This document shows positions 36,900-46,892 of a DNA stretch of 64,000 nucleotides, one piece after another. The notes beneath the pieces were generated by a model that did not search any database, had not been told where the DNA came from, and worked only from the letters and a program-made list of their open reading frames with translations. This DNA comes from Nodosilinea sp. P-1105 (GTDB taxonomy: Bacteria; Cyanobacteriota; Cyanobacteriia; Phormidesmidales; Phormidesmidaceae), in NCBI RefSeq assembly GCF_012911975.1, contig NZ_SMDQ01000012.1, positions 1 to 64,000 on the forward strand. The letters run 5' to 3'. Every line of letters begins with the position of its first letter. Position 1 is the stretch's first letter. The position numbers and the translations under genes are program-made.

Positions 36900-36933
36900 G
36901 GTGGCGGTCGCCGGGCCGCAAAAAACCGCCACC
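36900..36933 (-). terminator. Candidate terminator of sigF
   Basis: GGTGGCGGT (36900-36908) and ACCGCCACC (36925-36933) pair over 9 bases, 80 bases past the sigF stop on its strand. On the minus strand the loop starts with T5 and there is no strong T-run after the stem, so the call is tentative. Confidence 0.4.
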
Positions 36934-37013
36934 AATGGGTTATACGAGAACCATTGACAGCGGTTGGGGTTAGCGCGTGACGAAATGGGTAGTGCTCTAA
37001 ATAATCAGAATAT

Positions 37014-37799
37014 TTAAGGATCGGTTTGTAGTTCTTGGGGCTGGAGGAAGGCAATCATTTCGTCTACCCCTCGCTGGATGCGGCGAGTAACGGTCATCGG
37101 GCTGACGCCAATCTTTTCGGCCACTTCCTTGCGAGATAGCCCTTTGAAGAAGACAAACTCGATGGCGGTGCGGGTTTTAACTTCCAGTTGGTTGAGGGCC
37201 CGCTGGATTTGCTGGCGGTCTTCTTCCAGGGCCTGCATCAGTTGGTAGTGGGTATCGGGTAGGGTTTCGCCGAGGGTAATGCTGGAGTCAACCTGCTGGC
37301 AAACGGTGGCATCGAGGCTGAGGGGCAGGCGGTTCTTGTGGGCCATTTTGGCTTCCCGCCATTCTTTCACCGATACCCCAAGAGCTTCAGCCATTTCGCC
37401 ATCGCTGGGGTTGCGGCCTAAGGAGCGCATGAGCTCCATCTGAAGTTTTTGGGATTCTTTTTGTAGATCCTGCCAGCGGCGGGGAATCTTAACCGTAGTA
37501 CCGCGATCGCGCAGGAAGTGCAGCATCTCACCCCGGATGTAGGGCACCGCAAAGGAGCTAAAGGCACAGCCTTGGGCGGGGTTGAACCGCTCGATGGCAC
37601 GAATCAAACCAATGTAGCCAATTTGCTCTAAATCTTCGTAAGGTTCTGAGCACTGGTGGCTAACCCGGTGGGCAATCTTTCTCACCAACCCAGCATTCAG
37701 CCTGACTAGGCGATTGCGCAGGTTTACAGAGGGGGACTGCTTGTACTCCATCAGCAGTTCCATGCCCCGGGAGCGAATGGTGGAAGTTTGAGTAGCCAT
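37014..37799 (-). CDS. sigF: RNA polymerase group 3 sigma factor SigF
   Basis: This 261-residue alternative sigma factor has the layout of the FliA/SigB/SigF type. Region 2: YEDLEQIGYIGLIRAIERFN and FSSFAVPYIRGEMLHFLRDR (core binding and -10 recognition, about residues 52-100). Region 3: NPSDGEMAEALGVSVKEWRE. Region 4: LSRKEVAEKIGVSPMTVTRR (helix-turn-helix, about 222-243). In Synechocystis SigF controls pilus and phototactic motility genes. Closeness in length and region 2 sequence to cyanobacterial SigF supports the name. No anti-sigma gene is adjacent. The leader of about 290 bases is on the other side. Confidence 0.92.
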   Translation of the reverse strand: MATQTSTIRSRGMELLMEYKQSPSVNLRNRLVRLNAGLVRKIAHRVSHQCSEPYEDLEQIGYIGLIRAIERFNPAQGCAFSSFAVPYIRGEMLHFLRDRGTTVKIPRRWQDLQKESQKLQMELMRSLGRNPSDGEMAEALGVSVKEWREAKMAHKNRLPLSLDATVCQQVDSSITLGETLPDTHYQLMQALEEDRQQIQRALNQLEVKTRTAIEFVFFKGLSRKEVAEKIGVSPMTVTRRIQRGVDEMIAFLQPQELQTDP

Positions 37800-38135
37800 A
37801 TCTGTAGGTGTCCTTGGGAGAGCGAGTGCCTTGAGAACTGTGTCCTATTCTCCGAGTTGGCACCGGCTGTCACCATCGTTGATCTACGGTACTCTGGGCA
37901 GGGGTAGCGCAGGATTTCAGTGAAACTACGGGGTTGACGCCAGCGCTCGTTTGGGGCGATCGCCTCCAGGCAGGCGACCAGGCCGACTCGTATTCTGCTT
38001 ATTGTGGGTATCCCAGGACGGAATCAATGGCTGGCTGAGACCGGGCTTCACCCTCTTTGAGTACCCGCAAACCAGGCTAAGCTAGAGGTAGCAATGCGGG
38101 GTGTAGCACCTCTTAACATTTCTTACGCTGGGGTT
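37800..38135. other. Divergent promoter region, no gene
   Basis: About 336 bases lie between sigF (minus) and the HAD gene (plus). There is one HIP1-like octamer (GGGCGATCGCC) and no coding frame or hairpin of note. No promoter box is strong enough to name. Confidence 0.4.
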
Positions 38136-38861
38136 ATGGCATTAAGGGCAGTTTTACTCGACTTTAATGGGGTGGTGATTAACGACGAAGACCTGCACCA
38201 ACGCCTGATCCAGGATCTGCTGCTAAAGGAAAATCTGCGCCCCAACCTAGACGCCTACAACCACTATTGTTTGGGGCGTACCGATCGGGCCTGTCTCAGC
38301 GCCTTGCTGAATCGGCAAGGACGGGTGGTGTCAGAGGAGTATTTAAACCGCTTGCTAGAGCGTAAGGCGGCCAGTTACCAGCAGCACCTAGCCCAGATGG
38401 ATCCGCTGCCTCTGTATCCTGGCCTAGAGGATGTGATTTACCAGTGTCGGGCGGCCGAGTTGAAGCTGGCGGTGGTATCAGGGGCACGGCGATCGGAGAT
38501 TGAAGCGGTCCTGGCCCTGGCCAGCATCGACGAGTACATGGCGGTGATTGTCTCAGGGGATGATGTCACGGAGGCCGGCAGTAAACCGGCACCGGACAGC
38601 TACCAACTGGCGATTCAGCAGTTGAACCAAACCTTCCCAGGGCTAGACCTGACCCCGGCAGAATGCTTAGCAATAGAAGATTCATTTGCGGGTATCGCGG
38701 CCGCTAAAGCGGCTGGGGTGCCGGTGTTGGGGGTAGCCCATGCCTATCCCTACCAAATGATTCATCGCCGGGCTGATTGGGCAATTGACCACCTGTATGA
38801 GTTGACCTTAGACTGGCTGCAACCCTATTACGAACCAGATACTGCGGCGGTATCGCCTTAA
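38136..38861 (+). CDS. HAD-superfamily phosphatase (phosphoglucomutase-like)
   Basis: The 241-residue protein has the four HAD motifs: VLLDFNGVVINDE (motif I; the usual second Asp is replaced by Asn in DFNG), VVSGARRSEIE (motif II), SKPAPDSYQLA (Lys, motif III), and CLAIEDSFAGIAAAKAAG (motif IV). The cap (residues about 15-80) is of the helical C1 type seen in beta-phosphoglucomutases and related phosphatases. Asn in place of the second motif I Asp may lower or change the hydrolase activity. The ATG at 38136 starts just before motif I; an upstream in-frame ATG at 38094 adds a short non-family piece. Substrate unknown. Confidence 0.85.
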   Translation: MALRAVLLDFNGVVINDEDLHQRLIQDLLLKENLRPNLDAYNHYCLGRTDRACLSALLNRQGRVVSEEYLNRLLERKAASYQQHLAQMDPLPLYPGLEDVIYQCRAAELKLAVVSGARRSEIEAVLALASIDEYMAVIVSGDDVTEAGSKPAPDSYQLAIQQLNQTFPGLDLTPAECLAIEDSFAGIAAAKAAGVPVLGVAHAYPYQMIHRRADWAIDHLYELTLDWLQPYYEPDTAAVSP

Positions 38862-38940
38862 ACCTTTTTGGCGATCGCTGTCCCCTAGGATAGGACCACC
38901 TCTGCTCTGTCTTGTCTTTACAGCTTGTCCTACGCCATCT

Positions 38941-40614
38941 ATGGTTGAATCTATCTTTTCCCCTCCGGACATCTCTCCCTTGGCTTCCCCCCAAGCCGTA
39001 CCGCTGATTCAGCCCATTGGCGTCAAAGCGCTCTACGGTCTAACGTTGCAGGGGGAGTCGCTGCTAGCGGTGGACCCGTTTCGGGGCTATCTGTTGCGCA
39101 TTGACCCCAAAACCAGCAATCTCGAAATTCTGAATCCCCGCCACGCAGAGGCCTTTGAGGGGGCTACGGGGGTGGCCTGTTGGCAAGATCGGGTCTGGGT
39201 AGCTAAGGACCACGGCATCTTTGTCACGCCGTTGGCCGACATCAACCCTACGCCGGTACTGACCCTACCCTACACCGCCGATGGCGTTGCCGTTTGGGAA
39301 AGCACCCTCTATGTCAGCTGCAAAAAAGCAGGTTACATCTATGTATGCGATCGCGAATCTGGGCAGCGGATTACCCAGTTTCCTGCCCCTGGTATCGGGG
39401 TACAAAACCTCTCTGTCTGGGGAGACTATCTGTGGTGCTGTGACCAGCTAGAACAAACCGTCTACTGCCTAGATCGGGCCACGGGGGAACTGGTGGTGAA
39501 AATGTTGACCCCGTTTCCCACCCCCACTGGACTGGCGGTGCCACCCCGCACCCGGCCCGAGAGTGGCACCCTGTGGGTAGCCTATGCCAACGAAGAGCCT
39601 TACGTGCGGGATGACCCGAATGGCGAAGAACCCTATGAGCTGACGTTCCGCGATCGCACCCTAATTCACCCCTTGAGCTACCACTGGTACGAGGACGCCA
39701 ACTACTGCCGCACCAACGGCTACCTGATGGAAATGACCTATGTGGAAGAAATCGACGCCCTAGAAGACGCCATTCCCCTGCAGAATGTCGAATGGCGGAT
39801 TGCCTTCCCCACCACCACCGATCGCCAGGTGGTGCGGTCTGTGGAACCCGTGGGCATGCCATTTCAGGAAGTGATGCAAAACGGGGAGCGAGTAGCCAGC
39901 TATCGTTTTGACCAGTTAGACCCCCACGAGCGTCACCTATTCGGCTGGAAAGCCCTGGTTGAGGTGTATGGCATCAAATATCAACTCACCCCCCGCCAGG
40001 TGGAATCGGCCCCGGCCCTGCCCCCAGAATTTGGCCCCCGCTACCTGATTGACGATGATGAGCTAGCCATGCATACCCCCACCATCCAGGCGGCAGCCCG
40101 CGATAGCGTTGGCACTGAGACTAACCTGCTGCGCCAGGTGCTTAGCATTCGCAACTACGTCTATGACAAATTGTCCTATGCGGTCACCCCAGCGATTGAA
40201 ACCCCAGACGTCGTCCTGCAACGGGGGCGTGGCTCTTGCGGCGAATACGTGGGCCTGCTACTGGCCCTGATGCGCCTTAACGGCATTGCCTGCCGCACCG
40301 TGGGGCGCTACAAGTGCCCCGGACAGGCTGACCAGGCTGGCATTTACCTGGAGCCCGACTTTAACCATGTGTGGATCGAGTTCTACCTTCCTGGTTTTGG
40401 CTGGTTGCCCATGGAATCAAACCCCGATGATGTGGAAGACGGCGGTCCCTACCCCACCCGCTTTTTCATGGGGCTGCCCTGGTGGCATGTGGAAATGGGT
40501 AAGGGCATCCCCTTTGAGAAGCTGATCCGCCCGGAGAATAACCCGGAGGTACGTCTAGGGGATTTGGCCGTCAACCATATGCGGTTTAAGATTCTGGGGG
40601 AACTAGTCCCTTAG
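38941..40614 (+). CDS. Transglutaminase-like protein with N-terminal propeller-like half
   Basis: This 557-residue soluble protein has two parts. Residues 15-220 show repeated short beta stretches ending in small SMP-30/propeller-like motifs (YGLTLQGESLLAVDPFRG, GDYLWCCDQLEQTVYCLDRA). Residues of about 390-545 are a transglutaminase/protease-like core with the full triad: Cys in GRGSCGEYVGLL, His in FNHVWIEFYLPG and Asp in MESNPDDVEDG. This suggests a cysteine peptidase or amide-forming enzyme. There is no signal peptide. The gene is typical of cyanobacteria. Its final stop overlaps the stop of the convergent SDR gene by 4 bases. Confidence 0.85.
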   Translation: MVESIFSPPDISPLASPQAVPLIQPIGVKALYGLTLQGESLLAVDPFRGYLLRIDPKTSNLEILNPRHAEAFEGATGVACWQDRVWVAKDHGIFVTPLADINPTPVLTLPYTADGVAVWESTLYVSCKKAGYIYVCDRESGQRITQFPAPGIGVQNLSVWGDYLWCCDQLEQTVYCLDRATGELVVKMLTPFPTPTGLAVPPRTRPESGTLWVAYANEEPYVRDDPNGEEPYELTFRDRTLIHPLSYHWYEDANYCRTNGYLMEMTYVEEIDALEDAIPLQNVEWRIAFPTTTDRQVVRSVEPVGMPFQEVMQNGERVASYRFDQLDPHERHLFGWKALVEVYGIKYQLTPRQVESAPALPPEFGPRYLIDDDELAMHTPTIQAAARDSVGTETNLLRQVLSIRNYVYDKLSYAVTPAIETPDVVLQRGRGSCGEYVGLLLALMRLNGIACRTVGRYKCPGQADQAGIYLEPDFNHVWIEFYLPGFGWLPMESNPDDVEDGGPYPTRFFMGLPWWHVEMGKGIPFEKLIRPENNPEVRLGDLAVNHMRFKILGELVP

Positions 40615-41273
40615 GCCACGCCAGCGAAGAGGGTTGAAAACGGTTCGGCAGCGGCATGCTCCTGGGCCACAATTTCCACAATTTTGTTGCGGGCCTCGGG
40701 CAGGTGTAGGGCCTCCACACAGGTTTCGGCCACCCGCCAGCGGGGAACATTGCCCTCAAACAGGGTATCAGCCGGGGCCATCACCAGTGAACGGGTGTCG
40801 TCATCATCATTTTTTAACCCCCCTGGCCGCACGATTGTGTAGGTTAGACCGCTGGCTTGCAGGTAGTCTTCCGCCTGTTTTTTCCAGTACAGCACCAGCC
40901 AAAACAAGTTTAAGGGGTGAAAGAACTTAGACACACAGAGGGACGACACCATCACGAACTGCTCAATCCCAGCTTGTTGGGCGGCGTCAACCAGGTTTTT
41001 GGTGCCTTCGTAGTCCACCTGGTAAGGGCCAGTGGGATCAAGGCTAGGTCGCGCCCCGGTGGCACAGATGACCACGGTGCAGGTCTCGATCGCCCGCCGG
41101 ATACTGTCTTTGTCGGTCACATCACCCTCGACCAATTCTACCTGGGGGGGTAGGAGGGACCTGGCGGCGGCGGCATCGCGCACAAAGGCTTTCACCTCAA
41201 TATCCCGCTGTACCAGTTGGGTGATAACCCTGGAGCCCGTTGCTCCTGTTGCACCCGCAACAAATACTTTCAT
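40611..41273 (-). CDS. Atypical SDR, NAD(P)-binding protein
   Basis: The 220-residue protein has the GATGATGxxxI dinucleotide site (VFAGATGATGSRVI form: VFVAGATGATGSRVI), VVICATGARPSLDPTG after the fourth strand, the YxxxK region altered to LFWLVLYWKKQAEDYLQASG, and TYTIVRPGGLKND. It belongs to the atypical SDRs like Tic62/Ycf39 and the NmrA group, which act as redox sensors or reductases. A role in thylakoid or photosystem assembly is suggested by family but not shown. The gene faces the transglutaminase gene, overlapping it by 4 bases. Confidence 0.88.
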   Translation of the reverse strand: MKVFVAGATGATGSRVITQLVQRDIEVKAFVRDAAAARSLLPPQVELVEGDVTDKDSIRRAIETCTVVICATGARPSLDPTGPYQVDYEGTKNLVDAAQQAGIEQFVMVSSLCVSKFFHPLNLFWLVLYWKKQAEDYLQASGLTYTIVRPGGLKNDDDDTRSLVMAPADTLFEGNVPRWRVAETCVEALHLPEARNKIVEIVAQEHAAAEPFSTLFAGVA

Positions 41274-41589
41274 GATCCCTATCCTCTACTACGCTGTCTA
41301 GATACTAAGAAATCTCCTAGGAAATAGGAACATCCCTCCGGCAGGGTTGGTCTACAGGGCTGGACAATAAAAGAAAATAAAAAGGAGTTTCTGCTGGGCT
41401 GGAGACAGAGAATCCAGTGACCTCTGGCTCGGGGGGCTACCGGGGTCGCTCCGCTTAACAAAAGCGTGATAATTGTCACAGTTCCATAGGCCAACTTAGG
41501 TTAACTCTACTGAAGTCCCAGGGAACCCTTACCATAGGCTTAAGCCTTATCTGTTTCTGCATGGTGATGTTCAAATACGTGGTTTTGCC
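41274..41589. other. Divergent intergenic region, nothing recognised
   Basis: About 316 bases lie between the SDR gene (minus) and the DUF1997 gene (plus). No coding frame, tRNA or hairpin with long arms is seen. A short poly-A run (AAAGAAAATAAAAAGG) is present near 41370-41383. Confidence 0.4.
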
Positions 41590-42438
41590 GTGACCTTCGA
41601 ACCAATGCAGCCTTCTTCGTCAAAGCTTCAGGTGTCGCCAGTGTCGGGCGTCCCCACCCTGACTGATGGCGTCGAAAGCAGGACTCCAGCGCCAAGCTAC
41701 ACTCAACCAAACTACACCGAGCCAGACCTGGTCGAGTCAAACGGCCCTGGGCCAAGCTACGCTGAGCCGAACTATGCTGGGCCAGGCCTGGCCCAGCCAA
41801 AATCGCCCGAGCCAGAACGGCCCGAGTCAGAATGCTCAGTCCTCCTGTTTGAAGGACAGTACGCCGGTCAAATGGATATGGCCGCTGGCATTGATACCGT
41901 CGGAGAGTATTTGGACAGCCATCGAGGCTGGTTTACCCGCTGTGCCCATCCGATGCAAGTGGAGCCAATTTCGGACCATGGCTATGCCCTGGTGGTAGGG
42001 CGCTTTTCAGTGCTGAGCTATGAGGTAGAACCGAAGGTAGGACTTTACCTATCGCCGGTTGACCATCAGGTGTATCGCATCGACACTATTCCGATTCCGG
42101 GCTATGTGCCCCCTGGCTACGATGTGGACTTTCGCTCGGTGCTACGCCTGGTCGAGGGTGAAGGCCCGGGGGCAACCGAGGGCTCAGCTGCCCCCGGGAT
42201 TACCAAGGTGGACTGGGAGCTATCCCTAACGGTAAAAATCCATAAGCCTAGATTTATGAATGCATTGCCCTATGCCTTGGTCAAAGGATCTGGCGATCGG
42301 CTGCTGAATCAAGTGGTAAGGCAGGTGTCGAAACGGCTGACCCGCAAGGTGCAAGAAGACTTTCATGCCAGTAACCAGTTGTCTTTGCCCCCCAGCTACC
42401 ATCGTCACTTTTTTTGGTCGAATTGGGGGAAAGCCTAG
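41590..42438 (+). CDS. DUF1997 protein with low-complexity N-terminus
   Basis: The 282-residue protein has a DUF1997-type core from about residue 92 (FEGQYAGQMDMAAGIDTVGE, WFTRCAHPMQVEPI, GYALVVGRFSVLSYEVEPKV, LTVKIHKPRFMNALP, YHRHFFWSNW). In cyanobacteria such proteins are conserved but unassigned, and may be lipid- or pigment-linked. The N-terminal 85 residues are a Pro/Ser/Tyr-rich repeat (PSYTQPNYTEPDL, PSYAEPNYAGPGLAQP), probably disordered. The start is a GTG at 41590; an ATG at 41605 would give a five-residue shorter protein. A dispersed repeat begins at the base after its stop codon. Confidence 0.75.
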   Translation: MTFEPMQPSSSKLQVSPVSGVPTLTDGVESRTPAPSYTQPNYTEPDLVESNGPGPSYAEPNYAGPGLAQPKSPEPERPESECSVLLFEGQYAGQMDMAAGIDTVGEYLDSHRGWFTRCAHPMQVEPISDHGYALVVGRFSVLSYEVEPKVGLYLSPVDHQVYRIDTIPIPGYVPPGYDVDFRSVLRLVEGEGPGATEGSAAPGITKVDWELSLTVKIHKPRFMNALPYALVKGSGDRLLNQVVRQVSKRLTRKVQEDFHASNQLSLPPSYHRHFFWSNWGKA

Positions 42439-42559
42439 TGTTGAGTCAAAAAATAAGGACGGGAGATATGACTTAGGGTTTACGGTTCATGGTATGCGGT
42501 TCAAGGCAAGCCGTAGACCGTTAACCGTAGACCGTTAACCGCGACCCTGTTGACCCGTC
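42439..42559. repeat. Dispersed palindromic repeat family A, copy 2
   Basis: This 121-base element begins TGTTGAGTCAAAAAATAAGG immediately after the DUF1997 stop codon. It contains the facing CCGT.AACC / GGTT.ACGG units and ends CCCTGTTGACCCGTCA. It is the best match to copy 3 at 61192-61303, which also abuts a stop codon, and to copy 1 at 13784-13902. Confidence 0.85.
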
Positions 42560-42644
42560 ACTTCTGGCTTGACAGACCACTACTCGATAGCTAGAGCCTG
42601 CCTGCAGTTTGCTATTCTGACAACCAGGTTCCTTAGGCGCAGCC

Positions 42645-43433
42645 ATGGCAGTTAGTGTTCAGCAAATTCTTCAATGGAAGCAAACTCACCAGCCATCCCA
42701 CCCGATTACGATGCTGACTGCTTGGGATGTGATGTCGGGCCAAATTGTTGACCAGGCTGGGGCTGATATTGTGCTGGTGGGGGACTCATTAGCGATGGTG
42801 ACCCTAGGGTATGACACCACCCTGCCCCTCACCCTAGACGACATGCTGATTTGCGCTAAGGCGGTGCGGCGGGGGGTGAAAAGTGCCTTGCTGGTGGTTG
42901 ATTTGCCGTTTTTAAGCTACCAGACCAGCTTGGAGGAGGCTATCCACACAGCAGGCCGATTACTCAAGGAAGCCGGGGTACAGGCGGTCAAGTTGGAAGG
43001 CGGACACCAGGCAGCAGTTGAGATTGTCAGTCGCCTGGTGCAGTGGGGGATACCAGTAATGGGACACGTGGGATTGACCCCCCAGTCGGTGAACCAGTTG
43101 GGCGGGTTTCGTAAACAGGGTAAATCCCACGCCGGGGCGGAGCAAATTTTGGCGGAAGCCCAGGCCCTAGAGCAGGCCGGAGTATTTTCGATTGTACTAG
43201 AGCACATTCCAGCGGACCTGGCTGGGACGATCACCAAAGCCCTTGGCATCCCTACGATTGGCATTGGGGCGGGAATCCACTGTGATGGTCAGGTGCTGGT
43301 CACTGCTGATGTGCTGGGGCTCTCGGCCTGGCAGCCCCCCTTTGCCAAGGCCTATGCTAATCTACGTAGCCAAGCGATTGAGGCAGCTCAACGGTTCTGT
43401 GAAGAGGTGCGATCGGGACAGTATCCGGCATAA
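42645..43433 (+). CDS. panB: 3-methyl-2-oxobutanoate hydroxymethyltransferase
   Basis: PanB transfers a hydroxymethyl group from methylene-tetrahydrofolate to 2-oxoisovalerate to give ketopantoate (pantothenate and CoA synthesis). The 262-residue protein has the family sequence [39 protein letters not shown] (metal-binding Asp), [23 protein letters not shown] and [15 protein letters not shown]. It is complete and of normal length. panC is not adjacent. A short gap with a tandem repeat separates it from ahcY. Confidence 0.97.
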   Translation: MAVSVQQILQWKQTHQPSHPITMLTAWDVMSGQIVDQAGADIVLVGDSLAMVTLGYDTTLPLTLDDMLICAKAVRRGVKSALLVVDLPFLSYQTSLEEAIHTAGRLLKEAGVQAVKLEGGHQAAVEIVSRLVQWGIPVMGHVGLTPQSVNQLGGFRKQGKSHAGAEQILAEAQALEQAGVFSIVLEHIPADLAGTITKALGIPTIGIGAGIHCDGQVLVTADVLGLSAWQPPFAKAYANLRSQAIEAAQRFCEEVRSGQYPA

Positions 43434-43538
43434 ATTTCCGTTAAGCTAGGTAAGCTAACCCCGGACACTACCCCAAGCCTGCTTCGGTAACTTTTAGAAA
43501 ACTGTCTACCGAGTGATGGGCCGTGCCTAAACCTACTT

Positions 43539-43572
43539 AGATCAGATTCATTACAAGATCAGATTCATTACA
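43539..43572. repeat. Two tandem 17-bp units before ahcY
   Basis: AGATCAGATTCATTACA is repeated twice without change, ending 14 bases before the ahcY ATG, so it takes up the place of the leader and the ribosome binding site region. No clear Shine-Dalgarno is seen there. Confidence 0.9.
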
Positions 43573-43577
43573 GCTAA

Positions 43578-44861
<1,284 letters not shown>

Positions 44862-44912
44862 GGCGCCTTCCGAGCCAGAAAATCCTGCGTTTAGTCAGCG
44901 ATCGTAGCTCTT

Positions 44913-44933
44913 GTAGGGTGGGCATTGCCCACC
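44913..44933. repeat. GTAGGGTGGGCATTGCCCACC palindromic repeat
   Basis: The core GGTGGGCA-TTGCCCACC is an 8-base palindrome of a type common between cyanobacterial genes. A related GGGCAGAGCCCACCTACG form occurs at 57149-57201. It opens the 44862-45303 gap, which has no coding frame. Confidence 0.6.
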
Positions 44934-44951
44934 ACCTGGCAGAAAGTTTCC

Positions 44952-45024
44952 TATACCAAGTCCAGCTCGAGATCTGGAGTTTTCCCACAGGCAGAACTCC
45001 AGGTCTGGACTGGGATCTGGTTTA
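44952..45024. repeat. Dispersed palindromic repeat family B, copy 2
   Basis: TATACCAAGTCCAGCTCGAG, then the conserved loop region GAGTTTTCCCACAGGCAG and the second arm AACTCCAGGTCTGGACTGGG, ending ATCTGGTTTA. The arms pair less perfectly than in copy 1. Further on, 45103-45154 has a separate inverted pair (TATAGCCATCGC / GCGATGGCTAT). No gene is seen between ahcY and ubiD (442 bases). Confidence 0.85.
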
Positions 45025-45303
45025 GGCGTCACCTAAGCAAGCAAAAGGCAGAAGGCAGTTCGCTGGCTTTTTGTCGTTTGCTTTGGTTAGGGCAGTCAAG
45101 GTATAGCCATCGCCAGAACAGGTCGGACATACCGATGCGCTGGAAGCGATGGCTATCTGCCTTGGTGTCATCTAGTTTCCAGCTGGGTTAGCGGTCAATG
45201 GCCTAAGCTCCATGGCCAACCCTGTACAGGTGGCGGTGCCCCCCTGCTATCCCCCATAATTTAAGGGGTGTGCTTAACACTCGTTCATAACCGTTTCGAT
45301 GCC

Positions 45304-46815
45304 ATGGCCCAAGATTTGCAACAGTTTTTGACCCTGCTAGAGCAGCGGGGGCAACTCCGCCGGATTACGGCAGCCGTTGATGCCAATCTGGAGATTGCCG
45401 AAATTGCCAACCGGCTCTTGCTGGGGGGCGGCCCGGCCCTGCTGTTTGAAAACGTCAAGGGGGCCAGCATGCCTTTGGCCATCAATGTGCTGGGTACCGT
45501 GGAGCGGGTGTGTTGGGCTATGGGCATGGATCACCCCGCCGAGTTGGAAACCCTGGGGGAAAAGTTGGCGCTGCTGTACCAGCCCCGCCCCCCCAAGAGT
45601 CTGTCCCAGGCTGTGACCCTCGGTAAAGCCCTGTTTGATGTGGTCAAGGCCAAACCAATGCGGGATCTGCTGCCCCCGTGCCACCAGGTGGTGCTGAAGG
45701 GCGATCAGGTGGATCTCACCCAGTTGCCTCTGCTACGGGTCTATCCCGGTGATGCGGGTAAGGTGATCACCCTGGGCTTGATGATCACCAAGGATCCAGA
45801 AAGTGGCATTCCCAATGTCGGCGTCTATCGGTTACAGCTGCAGTCTAAAAACACCGCCACGGTGCAGTGGTTGTCGGTGCGGGGCTGTAGTCGCCATTTA
45901 CGCAAGGCAGCGGCTCTGGGCCAAAAGCTGGAGGTGGCGATCGCGATTGGGGTCCACCCCCTGCTAATTTTGGCGGCTGCCACCCCCCTACCAATCGATT
46001 TGTCGGAGTGGCTGTTTGCCGGGCTGTACGCAGGTCAGGGGATACACATGGCCAAATGCAAAACGGTGGATTTAGAGGTGCCAGCCCAGGCTGAAATTGT
46101 GCTGGAAGGCACCATTACCCCAGGGGAAACCGCCGTAGACGGTCCAGCCGGAGACCATATTGGCTATTACGGTGGGGTGAACGAACAGGCCCCGTTACTC
46201 CGGTTTCACTGCATCACCCAGCGTAAAAATCCGGTCTACATGACTACCTTCAGCGGTCGCCCCCCCAAAGAAGACGCCATGATGGCGATCGCCCTCAACC
46301 GCATCTATAACCCGATCCTGCGCCAGCAAGTGCCGGAAATTCAGGACTTTTTCTTACCGATGGAAGGGCTGAGCTATAAGGCGGCGGTCCTTTCCATCGA
46401 AAAATCCTATCCGGGGCAGGCCAAACGGGCGGCCCTGGCCTTTTGGTCGGCGTTGCCCCAGTTCAGTTACACCAAGTTTGTGATCGTGGTCGATAAAGCG
46501 ATTAACATTCGCGATCCCCGCCAGGTGATGTGGGCGGTCACCTCTAAAGTGGATCCGGCCCGTGACGTGTTTATTTTGCCCAACAATCCCTTCGACCGCC
46601 TCGACTTTGCCACTGAAAAACCAGGGCTGGGCAGCCGCATGGGCATTGATGCCACAACCAAGGTCTATCCCGAAACCGATCGCCCCTGGAGCGATGAACT
46701 GGTGCCCGATCCGGACACGGCCGCCCTGGTGGATAGCCGCTGGGCCGAGTATGGCTTGGAGGATTTGAACCTGGGGGATGTGGACCCCAATTTGTTTGGC
46801 TATGATTTGCGGTGA
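45304..46815 (+). CDS. ubiD: UbiD-family decarboxylase
   Basis: The UbiD family uses prenylated FMN to remove (or add) CO2 on aromatic or unsaturated acids. In cyanobacteria it is thought to take part in plastoquinone head-group formation from 4-hydroxybenzoate. The 503-residue protein has the family motifs: LLFENVKGASMPLAINVLG, the long central beta region with PNVGVYRLQLQSKNTATVQW, AEIVLEGTITPGETAVDGPAG with the catalytic Glu, FSGRPPKEDAMMAIA and MGIDATTKVYPETDRPW. The start used is the ATG at 45304; an upstream GTG at 45268 adds 12 residues. Length is usual. Confidence 0.94.
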   Translation: MAQDLQQFLTLLEQRGQLRRITAAVDANLEIAEIANRLLLGGGPALLFENVKGASMPLAINVLGTVERVCWAMGMDHPAELETLGEKLALLYQPRPPKSLSQAVTLGKALFDVVKAKPMRDLLPPCHQVVLKGDQVDLTQLPLLRVYPGDAGKVITLGLMITKDPESGIPNVGVYRLQLQSKNTATVQWLSVRGCSRHLRKAAALGQKLEVAIAIGVHPLLILAAATPLPIDLSEWLFAGLYAGQGIHMAKCKTVDLEVPAQAEIVLEGTITPGETAVDGPAGDHIGYYGGVNEQAPLLRFHCITQRKNPVYMTTFSGRPPKEDAMMAIALNRIYNPILRQQVPEIQDFFLPMEGLSYKAAVLSIEKSYPGQAKRAALAFWSALPQFSYTKFVIVVDKAINIRDPRQVMWAVTSKVDPARDVFILPNNPFDRLDFATEKPGLGSRMGIDATTKVYPETDRPWSDELVPDPDTAALVDSRWAEYGLEDLNLGDVDPNLFGYDLR

Positions 46816-46863
46816 TGGGGCGATCGCGGCACTACTAGATCGAAAGCCGGTTTAAAAGCCATA

Positions 46864-46880
46864 CGACAGGCTCAGCCCGA
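46864..46880. repeat. Single arm of the TCGACAGGCTCAG repeat
   Basis: CGACAGGCTCAGCCCGA lies just beyond ubiD and 13 bases before the end of the restriction locus. The same sequence forms one arm of the palindromes at 1997-2045 and 50956-51001. It marks the left border of the repeat-rich restriction region. Confidence 0.7.
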
Positions 46881-46892
46881 GCGTGTTGAAGC

